Assembly: GCA_031279965.1 (NCBI GenBank)
Contig: JAITHM010000122.1
Coordinates: forward strand, 1 to 9,902
Reading direction: 5' to 3'
From: Spirochaetaceae bacterium
GTDB lineage: Bacteria; Spirochaetota; Spirochaetia; Treponematales; Breznakiellaceae
Length of the DNA stretch: 9,902 nucleotides
Shown here: piece by piece, positions 1-6,025 of the stretch
Position numbering within the stretch: position 1 is the stretch's first letter
Layout of the letters: every line of letters begins with the position of its first letter
Notes under the pieces: model-generated
The model's input: the letters and a program-made list of their open reading frames with translations, nothing else
Database searches by the model: none
What the model was told of the DNA's origin: nothing
Made by a program: the position numbers and the translations under genes

Positions 1-944
1 GCTATCAGGAGTATGACTATCCTGCGATAGTGGCCAAGGCGCGCCAGCTTACGGCGCTGCTTAACGCGAACCCGAACCTTGTGGTAATTGTTCCGGAGAT
101 GGTGTTGAGTTACCAGGAAACTGCGCAGAAAGTTACGCTGGCGCACAACGCGAAATACCAGCTTGACCTGAAAGGCGGTTCCGGCGGCCACATGTGGACA
201 ACAAAAGGCTATACCGCGCCCGGCGGCAAAGGCGGCCATGTAACGGCGCAGTTTAACTTTAACGCGAACACGGAACTTGCCGTTCGCACCGGCGGCGAGG
301 GAGAGGGAACCGCTACGTATAATAGCGGTGAAAGCAAGTACGAAAAAATAAGTGAAGGATACAGCGAGCGAAAAGCCGGCGGCTGGAACGGTGGCGGGTA
401 TGGGGGTAAATCCGTCACCGACTCTCTCTCTGCCGGTGCCGCCGGCGGAGGGGCTACAGATGTGCGGCTCTGGGGCGATAGCTCGCCGCTCACGTTTAAT
501 GGCAGCGACCCGCGCATTGCCGTTGCCGCGGGTGGCGGCGGGGCGGCGCAAAGAGCAAGTGCACAAACCTCTATTCCGGGAGGCAATGCCGGAGAACCAG
601 GTATGACAACACAGAGCTATACGACTTATTTGGGCTGTGAGCCGCAGCCAGGCGCAAGTGAGAACGAAATAGGCCAGAATGGGTATGAGTATTCAAGCCC
701 TCCAGGCGGCTCATTCGAAGGCCGCGGCGGTGGTGGCGGCGGTTTTAATGGCGGCGGCACACTGACTGCAAACGTTCAGTATAATGGATCTGGAGTGTGG
801 GGCACGAATCTTGTTACATCTGGTGCGGGCGGTACAAACTATGTCCGTTCAGATCGTGTTAGCACCCCGGCACCGGCCATCACCGTGGCCGGTCAGTGGG
901 GTAACGGCGCGGCAACCATCACCTGGATCAGCAACAACAACTAA
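1..944 (+). CDS. Glycine-rich domain protein (PF12810-like), 5' truncated by window edge
   Basis: The reading frame is open from base 3 through the left edge, so the GTG at 30 is probably an internal valine and the real start lies outside the window. About 313 codons are visible, ending at TAA 942-944. Roughly 55 residues of non-repetitive sequence precede a glycine-rich region of about 250 residues. That region carries the blocks typical of the bacterial Gly_rich family: GGWNGGGYGG, GGGATDVRL, IAVAAGGGG, GGGGGGFNGGG and SGAGGTNYV, ending in ATITWI. The family shares its fold class with the glycine-rich domain of animal ALK/LTK receptors. In bacteria these proteins are generally thought to be exported, but the N-terminus is not visible here. 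The protein is a clear paralogue of the one encoded at 4367-6025, and the similarity extends slightly upstream of the Gly-rich part. Biological function is unknown. A strong intrinsic terminator follows 20 bases downstream, so this is the last gene of its transcript. Confidence 0.85.
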   Translation, partial: YQEYDYPAIVAKARQLTALLNANPNLVVIVPEMVLSYQETAQKVTLAHNAKYQLDLKGGSGGHMWTTKGYTAPGGKGGHVTAQFNFNANTELAVRTGGEGEGTATYNSGESKYEKISEGYSERKAGGWNGGGYGGKSVTDSLSAGAAGGGATDVRLWGDSSPLTFNGSDPRIAVAAGGGGAAQRASAQTSIPGGNAGEPGMTTQSYTTYLGCEPQPGASENEIGQNGYEYSSPPGGSFEGRGGGGGGFNGGGTLTANVQYNGSGVWGTNLVTSGAGGTNYVRSDRVSTPAPAITVAGQWGNGAATITWISNNN

Positions 945-964
945 GCCTTCGCTTCCACCAAAAC

Positions 965-995
965 AAAAAGAGCGTCCTGCGGGACGCTCTTTTTT
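965..995 (+). terminator. Rho-independent terminator of the upstream glycine-rich gene
   Basis: A 9-bp perfect stem (969-977 with 982-990) closes on the four-base loop TGCG. It is followed by a run of six T and preceded by a run of A, which can extend the stem. It lies 20 bases after the stop codon at 944. Because of the A run on the 5' side it could also act weakly on the other strand. Confidence 0.9.
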
Positions 996-1046
996 ATTCC
1001 GCACTGTTCCATCACCGCCGTTCTGGAATCAGACGCTGGAAAGCAA

Positions 1047-1072
1047 AAAGCCCGTGTGGGAACACGGGCTTT
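1047..1072 (-). terminator. Intrinsic terminator of the small heat-shock gene
   Basis: An 11-bp perfect stem (1047-1057 with 1062-1072) closes on a four-base loop. Read on the minus strand it ends in a short T run (five T, three of them within the stem), as expected for a terminator of the gene ending at 1143. With the terminator at 965-995 it insulates two convergent transcripts. On the plus strand it is followed by only a broken T tract. Confidence 0.75.
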
Positions 1073-1142
1073 GATGTTTTGTAATTGTTTTTAAATCATT
1101 TTTAAATACTTTGGAGCAACTCAGAAAACAAGTATCATTACT

Positions 1143-1592
1143 TTATGACTTTTTCGCATTTATAGCAACAACCCTTTTCTGGGACTCTGCACGTTTATCT
1201 ACCGTCAAGCACAAAAGTCCGTTTTTAAAATCTGCGGAAATCTTTGCCGGATCCGCATTTTCGGGCAGTTTAAATGATCTTGAAAAACTTTCCGAATAAC
1301 GCTCCCGAAAAATGTAATTTCCTGCATCGTCCTTCTTTTCGTCCACCTTATCATGTTTTGATTCAATTGTCAAGGTGTTGCCATCAACATGAACCTCAAC
1401 ATCCTTATCGTCACAGCCGGGAAGCGCAGCCTCGAAGATGTACGCATCGCTGGTTTCGCGCACATCAACCGCAGGATACCGCTCGCCACCAGTACGCTCT
1501 GCCGGCGCTCCAAAGAATGAGCCGATAAGTTTGTCGATGTCGACCAAAGTCCGGACACTGTCCATAGGGTGATACATAGTCAATGATTTCAT
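1143..1592 (-). CDS. hsp20: Small heat-shock protein, Hsp20/alpha-crystallin family
   Basis: This encodes a 149-residue ATP-independent holdase chaperone of the cytoplasm. Such proteins assemble into oligomers that bind unfolding proteins for later refolding by DnaK/ClpB. The alpha-crystallin domain spans about residues 39-133. It shows the PAVDVRETSDAY strand, the ALPG turn, the YIFRERYSESFSRSFKLP block and the signature FKNGLLCLTV (A/N-G-x-L type). The C-terminal tail has a short hydrophobic VVAI (141-144) matching the I/V-x-I motif that docks between dimers. I chose the ATG at 1590-1592 because GGAGGT lies 4 bases upstream. The open frame continues 46 codons further but has no such site there, and its sequence is unlike Hsp20. 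I saw no CIRCE repeat upstream. The gene lies 249 bases beyond the end of fliI in the same direction and has its own terminator. Confidence 0.93.
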   Translation of the reverse strand: MKSLTMYHPMDSVRTLVDIDKLIGSFFGAPAERTGGERYPAVDVRETSDAYIFEAALPGCDDKDVEVHVDGNTLTIESKHDKVDEKKDDAGNYIFRERYSESFSRSFKLPENADPAKISADFKNGLLCLTVDKRAESQKRVVAINAKKS

Positions 1593-1841
1593 TTTGACCT
1601 CCAAATTTGAAATATTTTTGGCGTTACCCGCCATGGTTAAATAACAAGCATAAAATGTGCCAAGATTGTAAATTTTATACATGCCCGTAAAAGAAAATAT
1701 GTAACTTGTTATAATACAATAAATTAACAAACTTTAAAAATATTTGCTGAATTATACTGCTTGACGAAAGCCGTGACTTAAATGTATCATAATGAAACAC
1801 ATGGGCTATATTTGTTTTTCGATGTGTCAGTTTGACGCAAT
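1593..1841 (-). promoter_or_regulatory. AT-rich gap between fliI and hsp20, expected hsp20 promoter and leader
   Basis: These 249 bases hold no convincing gene. They are much more AT-rich than the flanking genes. On the minus strand a perfect TATAAT lies at 1751-1756 but with a poor -35. TTGGCA is also present nearer the gene, without a good -10 at 17 bases. I therefore cannot assign one promoter. The leader contains a small hairpin, TGGCG/CGCCA with a 5-base loop (1619-1633). I see no intrinsic terminator for fliI here, so read-through from fliHI into hsp20 is possible. Confidence 0.5.
1597..1602 (-). promoter_or_regulatory. Ribosome binding site deciding the hsp20 start
   Basis: GGAGGT on the minus strand is followed by CAAA and then ATG. 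This near-perfect Shine-Dalgarno sequence fixes the start at 1592 and excludes the longer open frame. The preceding leader contains CCAAA, which can pair with the UUUGG that overlaps the first two bases of this site. Confidence 0.85.
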
Positions 1842-3197
1842 TTAGGTTGTCTCGCTGCCGATGCTCCATTCAGCTTCGGGAATGTCGATTCCCGCTATTT
1901 TCCCAAGCGCAGAGAGTGTTTCCGCCAATGTCGCCTTCCCATCAGTATCTTGTTCAAGGAATCGTTCGATTTCGTCATGTTTGAGGATTGCCGCATCAAG
2001 GGCGGGATTCGATCCCTGTTTATACGCCCCTGCATTGATCATATCTTCTGCTTCGGCATAATCAGCAATAAGCCGCCGCACAATACGCACCGCCTTCTTT
2101 GTTTCCGCACCAGAAATATCATCAGCAAGCCGTGAAATGCTCTGCAAAACATCAACTGCCGGATAATGACCGCGAGCGGCAAGCCGCCGCGAAAGCACAA
2201 TGTGGCCATCCAGAATACCCCGCACATTATCAGAGACCGGTTCGTCCAGGTCATCGCCGTCAACCAGCACCGTGTAGAACGCAGTAATTGTTCCCCGGCC
2301 CGAAGTACCTGCCCGTTCAAGAAGTTTAGGCAGTATATCAAATACTGATGGCGTGTAACCACGTTGGGCAGGAACCTCTCCTGTAGAGAGTGCAATTTCC
2401 CGCTGGGCACGGGCAAAGCGTGTTACCGAATCAAAAAGAAACATAACATTCATCCCGCGGTCACGGAAATATTCTGCACAGGCGGCGGCAATATATGCCC
2501 CTCGCAGCCGCGCCAGCGCACTTTGATCCGATGTCGCAACCACAATGACGGAGCGTTTAAGCCCTTCCTCTCCCAGATTTTGCTCAATAAAATCATTAAG
2601 CTCTCGTCCGCGCTCTCCTATAAGAGCGATAACATTAACGTCGGCAGAGGTATTTCGTGCAAGCATTCCTTGAAACGTTGATTTTCCCACGCCGGAACCG
2701 GCGAAAATCCCCATACGCTGGCCATTCCCTGTGGCAAGAAGCGCATCAAGCGCCCGGATACCTGTTACGACCCGTTTTTTTACCGGCGGACGAGAGAGCG
2801 CCGGCGGCGGGCTTGCCAGAGCCGGATACCTGACCGATGTGGCAATCGCCCCTTTGCCGTCAATAGGTTCGCCTGTAGGCCCCAGCACTCTGCCCAACAG
2901 TTCCGGCGAACAGGCCACCGAAAGAAGCTTGCCCGTCGCCTTGATGCGACAACCAACTTCAACACCGGTCGTTTCGCCATAAACCATAAGTTGAACAATG
3001 CCATCCCGCGCAAGACCGACAACTTCTGCCCGGATCTTCGTTCCCCGCGCAAAAAGAACACAAACTTCACCAATAACCGCGTGCGGCCCCCGGCTTTCAA
3101 TAAGAAGCCCCTGAACACGGCACACATACCCAACACAGGTAATCGTATCTGTTTCTTTGACAATATCAAAATATTTGGCAAACAGGTCTGTTTTCAT
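1842..3197 (-). CDS. fliI: Flagellum-specific ATPase FliI
   Basis: FliI is the hexameric ATPase of the flagellar type III export apparatus at the cytoplasmic base of the motor. It works with FliH to deliver rod, hook and filament subunits to the export gate. The protein has 451 residues, a normal length. A beta-barrel N-terminal domain (about 1-95) precedes the P-loop domain. Walker A is at 166-174 (AGSGVGKST). The catalytic glutamate lies in GERGRE (194-199). Walker B is at 252-256 (MFLFD), continuing into DSVTRFARAQREIAL. The FliI-typical stretches RGYTPSVF, YTVLVDGDDLDEP and ILDGHIVLSRRLA follow. The ATG lies 5 bases after the fliH stop (TAG, 3203-3205). The only upstream site is a poor AGGG, so translation is probably coupled to fliH. 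No fliJ follows, which is unusual because fliJ commonly comes next. Confidence 0.97.
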   Translation of the reverse strand: MKTDLFAKYFDIVKETDTITCVGYVCRVQGLLIESRGPHAVIGEVCVLFARGTKIRAEVVGLARDGIVQLMVYGETTGVEVGCRIKATGKLLSVACSPELLGRVLGPTGEPIDGKGAIATSVRYPALASPPPALSRPPVKKRVVTGIRALDALLATGNGQRMGIFAGSGVGKSTFQGMLARNTSADVNVIALIGERGRELNDFIEQNLGEEGLKRSVIVVATSDQSALARLRGAYIAAACAEYFRDRGMNVMFLFDSVTRFARAQREIALSTGEVPAQRGYTPSVFDILPKLLERAGTSGRGTITAFYTVLVDGDDLDEPVSDNVRGILDGHIVLSRRLAARGHYPAVDVLQSISRLADDISGAETKKAVRIVRRLIADYAEAEDMINAGAYKQGSNPALDAAILKHDEIERFLEQDTDGKATLAETLSALGKIAGIDIPEAEWSIGSETT

Positions 3198-3202
3198 TTT
3201 TA

Positions 3203-4126
3203 CTAGACCCTGCTTTTGATGGGCGAAAGTTCGAGTATGCGCGCTTCAAGCTCGGCAAATTGACTGGCAATCCGCGCGTCAATCTCGCCAAAATCAGTTT
3301 CGATAACACAGCCGCCGGGATCTACCGAGGTATCCTCCAGAATCTGAATGTTTCCTGCCCCCTCGATCGTACGGGTAAAATCGGCAAGATGCGCGGTGGA
3401 AAGTTCCAAATCAGCAAGATTAACCTTTATTGTAATCTTCCCGCGGCTCTTTACTTTGGCAAGTGCTTCTTTAATATTCTCGATAACAACAGTTCGTTGT
3501 GATTCTGAGATTGTCTTAACAATTTTACGGGCAAGCACCAGTGTAAGGTCAACAATCTGCTGTTCTGCTTCGGCAATAACCTCACTGCGTTTATCCTGGA
3601 GCCGTTCCAGAATTACCTGTGTCCGCACAACAAGGCGCTGAACCTCGGCAAATCCGGCGGCATAGCCTTCCTCACGACCTTTCTCGAAACCTTCTGCCTG
3701 AGCCATCTTACGAAGCTCCTCGCCCGCTGTTTCTGCAGCGCTCTTGATTGATGCGGCGGCATCATCAGCCCCCAAGCTTGTTTTTTCAGCTTCTTTACGG
3801 GCATCAGCGAGCAATGTGACAGCTTCTGCTTCCGCAGAACTGAGTTTTTCATCGGCCTCGTGCTGGGCGTTCTCTTTTAATGCAGTTGCCTCCGCACGGG
3901 CATTTTCAAGCAGAGCAATCCGCTCAGCTTCCCATTCAGTCCGCCGCTTATTTGCCTCTGCCTCAAGTTCGGCAGGCGTTGGCCCAATAAAGACGCCATC
4001 ATCGTCTTCTTCCAAGTTTTCCGGCGGTTCAGCTTCGAGAGGTTTTTCTTCGGGGAAAGGCGGGGACAGAACGACACGTGCGCTGCTCAGCGCTATTTCA
4101 CCAGGACGAAACACTGTTTTTGCCAC
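3203..4126 (-). CDS. fliH: Flagellar assembly protein FliH
   Basis: FliH binds FliI, restrains its ATPase activity and anchors it to the motor C-ring. Evidence is the run of spaced glycines GFEKGREEGYAAG (residues about 146-158), a G-x3-G repeat characteristic of FliH. The C-terminal domain ends DPGGCVIETDFGEIDARI. Before the glycine repeat lies a long Ala/Glu/Lys-rich segment (about 50-145) that should form a coiled coil. The protein is therefore longer than enterobacterial FliH (about 235 residues). I prefer the GTG at 4124-4126 (307 residues, MAKTVFRPGEI) because AGGAG lies about 6 bases upstream. An ATG five codons earlier, at 4139-4141, is in frame but has no ribosome binding site. The gene sits 50 bases after tRNA-Arg with no terminator between, and directly before fliI. 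Confidence 0.93.
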   Translation of the reverse strand: MAKTVFRPGEIALSSARVVLSPPFPEEKPLEAEPPENLEEDDDGVFIGPTPAELEAEANKRRTEWEAERIALLENARAEATALKENAQHEADEKLSSAEAEAVTLLADARKEAEKTSLGADDAAASIKSAAETAGEELRKMAQAEGFEKGREEGYAAGFAEVQRLVVRTQVILERLQDKRSEVIAEAEQQIVDLTLVLARKIVKTISESQRTVVIENIKEALAKVKSRGKITIKVNLADLELSTAHLADFTRTIEGAGNIQILEDTSVDPGGCVIETDFGEIDARIASQFAELEARILELSPIKSRV

Positions 4127-4176
4127 ACTTGGCTCCTGCATTTTCGGATTATCATAAATTCTGAATTCCTATTGTC

Positions 4177-4250
4177 TGCGACACGCACGAGTCGAACGTG
4201 CCACCTACGGCTTAGAAGGCCGTTGCTCTATCCTGATGAGCTAGTGTCGC
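4177..4250 (-). tRNA. tRNA-Arg (anticodon UCU)
   Basis: Read on the minus strand, this is a complete 74-base cloverleaf. The acceptor GCGACAC/GTGTCGC is perfect over 7 bp with discriminator A. The D stem is GCTC/GAGC. The anticodon stem ACGGC/GCCGT carries the loop CTTCTAA, giving anticodon TCT (4214-4216). A five-base variable region is followed by the T stem GCACG/CGTGC with loop TTCGACT. CCA is not encoded. It decodes AGA codons (and AGG by wobble). A strong promoter lies just upstream and fliH follows 50 bases downstream. Confidence 0.97.
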
Positions 4251-4261
4251 ATAATCAGCTT

Positions 4262-4290
4262 AATCTAGCGCGTTTCTTCCATATAGTCAA
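4262..4290 (-). promoter_or_regulatory. Sigma-70 type promoter of tRNA-Arg and probably fliHI
   Basis: On the minus strand TTGACT (4285-4290), a 17-base spacer and TAGATT (4262-4267) form a good housekeeping promoter. Initiation would fall near 4255, about five bases before the mature tRNA 5' end. With no terminator or better promoter before fliH, it is the likely source of fliHI transcription too. Confidence 0.75.
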
Positions 4291-4317
4291 TCTTTACCCG
4301 CGAGCCGCGCAAACGGC

Positions 4318-4348
4318 TTGACACACGCCTAGAAGTATATGATATACT
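4318..4348 (+). promoter_or_regulatory. Sigma-70 type promoter of the glycine-rich/phosphomutase operon
   Basis: TTGACA (4318-4323) is a perfect -35. TATACT (4343-4348) follows after 19 bases and is preceded by TG plus one base, an extended -10. The spacer is 2 bases longer than ideal. An alternative -10, TATGAT at 4338-4343, would give a 14-base spacer and is less likely. Initiation would be near 4355, leaving a leader of only about a dozen bases. A 5-bp inverted repeat (AGCCG at 4303-4307, CGGCT at 4314-4318) touches the first base of the -35 and could be an operator, but it is short. This promoter lies back to back with that of tRNA-Arg. Confidence 0.65.
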
Positions 4349-4366
4349 AATGTGAAGGGGGATACT

Positions 4367-6025
4367 ATGAAGCGGACACCACAAATAATGATGTTGCTTA
4401 CTTTATGTCCGGTGCTGGTTTCAACATGCACGGTACAGGGCAGAGATCCAACTGATGCCCCCCTGCCAACACAACGCGCTAAAGTTACGCTGGGCAATTT
4501 GACTTTTAACAATGTTGATGCAGATGAATCTGAGCGGCTTGTCGCATTTAACAAACAGGTCAACTCATACGTAGTCATTACCGCTGATGCAACACGGGAC
4601 TTTATTTTGAGTATTCTTACTGAACACCCTAACGACAGACTTGCCGTATACCGCAATGTCAAAAAGCTTAAACAACAAATTGAACCGCTTGACAAGGGCA
4701 CATATCTTATTGCCGCGCTCGACGAGACGGCCTATGCCGGCACTGTTACGGTACATGTTGAACGTCCTGTTTTAGAAAAAGAAAAAGAAGTAGGAACATT
4801 ATCAAACACGTATTCAATTTCGCTGGTACGGCCTGATGCCTATGATCAAATGGCCTACAATTACGAAGATTTACTTTCAACTATTGAAGGCAAAGTAGCT
4901 CTTGTCATTGGCAACCCGGCGCATAACACGATTGAATCACTGAAAATTTCCATTATTATTGATCAATTGAATCTGTTTTTGCAAGGAAAGCAGGCACAAC
5001 GTGAATATGTGAAGATAGACGCCGCAGGGAAGAAAGAAACAGCTATTGAAGACTATATTGAATATGATTTACAAGCAATTTCCCGGCAGCTTGACTTACT
5101 TTCCGATGTGGTGGCGGATTTAACGAGCAGCAAGCCGGTGATAAGAATCCGCGAACGGATGTTTACTGCCACAGGAGCGCCGGTCAGTGCTCATCTTGAT
5201 CCTGAATACACGGCGGCTTACAGTCTTGAGGCAACCGGCGCTTCCGGCGGACATCAGACAAACACAACCAAAGAGTCAAGCGCTCTTGGCGGCAGGGGCG
5301 GTCACGTACGGGCATCGTACGAGTTTCCTCCGCATACACAGCTTACTGTGCGGGCCGGTTCGCAGGGGAAAGGCACGGCAACCTACGATCAGATAACCAG
5401 CAATTATACACTGCTTAAAAAAAATTATACGGAGACAAAGCCGGGCGGCTGGCCTAACGGCGGTTCTGGCGGTCATGGTTCGGGCAGCGGCCCCGATTTT
5501 TCTGATGCGGGCGATTCCTGGGCACCAGGCACCGGCGGCGGTGGCTCTACTGACATTATGCTGGGAAATATAAGTGGAAGTCCGGCTGTTTTTTCCCAAA
5601 GGTTTACCTACACCCAAGATGACATTCGTTTTGTCGTAGCAGGCGGCGGCGGCGGATGTGCACAACGGGCAAATTCGCCTTGGCCTGTTGCATCGGGCGG
5701 TGATGCGGCTGGCGAAGGTCATGTCTTTGGCAGTATATCCCCGCCCTTGTCCGGTGCGGCGCCCAACGATTTTGGCATGAACGGAAAAGGCGGGTTTGAT
5801 AATACCGGCGGCGACGGAGAGGGTAATGGCGGCGGTGGCGGCGGGTTTAAAGGCGGCGCCACGAACACGAGCGTTGCACATCAGCAAACTTCTGGTGCGG
5901 GTGGCTTAAACCATGTAAGGCTGGGCGCAATCAGCCAGGAAATTACAACAGCAGCAACCTATGGTGATGGTTGGGCGCGTATTGCCTGGCTTTACGATAT
6001 TATCCCCTCAGCTCAAGATTTGTGA
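4367..6025 (+). CDS. Putative glycine-rich lipoprotein or secreted protein (PF12810-like)
   Basis: The protein has 552 residues from the ATG at 4367, chosen because AAGGGGG lies 5 bases upstream; the frame opens slightly earlier with GTG 4352. A signal peptide is visible: basic KR, then a hydrophobic stretch to about residue 18. Cys21 in LVSTC suggests a relaxed, spirochaete-type lipobox with Thr at -1, so lipidation is possible but not certain. Residues about 25-265 are a domain I do not recognise, with no repeats. From about 283 to 542 runs a Gly_rich domain with the blocks ATGASGG, GGWPNGGSGG, GGGGSTDIML, VVAGGGGGCAQRA, GGGGGGFKGG and SGAGGLNHV. It is a paralogue of the gene at the left edge; YSLEATGASGG matches YQLDLKGGSGG there. 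It heads the plus-strand operon, and its stop TGA overlaps the GTG of the phosphomutase gene. Function is unknown; a surface location is inferred. Confidence 0.85.
   Translation: MKRTPQIMMLLTLCPVLVSTCTVQGRDPTDAPLPTQRAKVTLGNLTFNNVDADESERLVAFNKQVNSYVVITADATRDFILSILTEHPNDRLAVYRNVKKLKQQIEPLDKGTYLIAALDETAYAGTVTVHVERPVLEKEKEVGTLSNTYSISLVRPDAYDQMAYNYEDLLSTIEGKVALVIGNPAHNTIESLKISIIIDQLNLFLQGKQAQREYVKIDAAGKKETAIEDYIEYDLQAISRQLDLLSDVVADLTSSKPVIRIRERMFTATGAPVSAHLDPEYTAAYSLEATGASGGHQTNTTKESSALGGRGGHVRASYEFPPHTQLTVRAGSQGKGTATYDQITSNYTLLKKNYTETKPGGWPNGGSGGHGSGSGPDFSDAGDSWAPGTGGGGSTDIMLGNISGSPAVFSQRFTYTQDDIRFVVAGGGGGCAQRANSPWPVASGGDAAGEGHVFGSISPPLSGAAPNDFGMNGKGGFDNTGGDGEGNGGGGGGFKGGATNTSVAHQQTSGAGGLNHVRLGAISQEITTAATYGDGWARIAWLYDIIPSAQDL

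Noticed and set aside
209..586. 125-codon minus-strand open frame opposite the left glycine-rich gene
   Set aside because: Same cause: a proline/alanine-rich shadow of glycine codons.
720..760. Repetitive GGC/GGT runs as a DNA repeat or CRISPR-like array
   Set aside because: They are glycine codons within a continuous reading frame, irregular in spacing, with no spacer-repeat structure.
1593..1730. 46-codon N-terminal extension of the hsp20 reading frame
   Set aside because: The frame is open but the sequence is AT-driven and unlike Hsp20. A near-perfect ribosome site precedes the ATG at 1592.
1824..1840. Hairpin just past the fliI stop as a terminator
   Set aside because: On the minus strand the 7-base stem has a mismatch and no T run follows.
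4139..4141. ATG as the start of fliH
   Set aside because: No ribosome site precedes it. The GTG five codons later has AGGAG at good spacing and gives the more natural MAKTVFRPGEI. It cannot be fully excluded.
5276..5887. 203-codon minus-strand open frame opposite the glycine-rich domain
   Set aside because: It mirrors the GGC/GGT-rich glycine codons on the other strand, which remove stop codons. It has no ribosome site or recognisable protein pattern.
5971..6021. Upstream TTG start for the phosphohexomutase
   Set aside because: It would overlap the preceding gene by 55 bases and adds residues that merely shadow the end of the glycine-rich frame.
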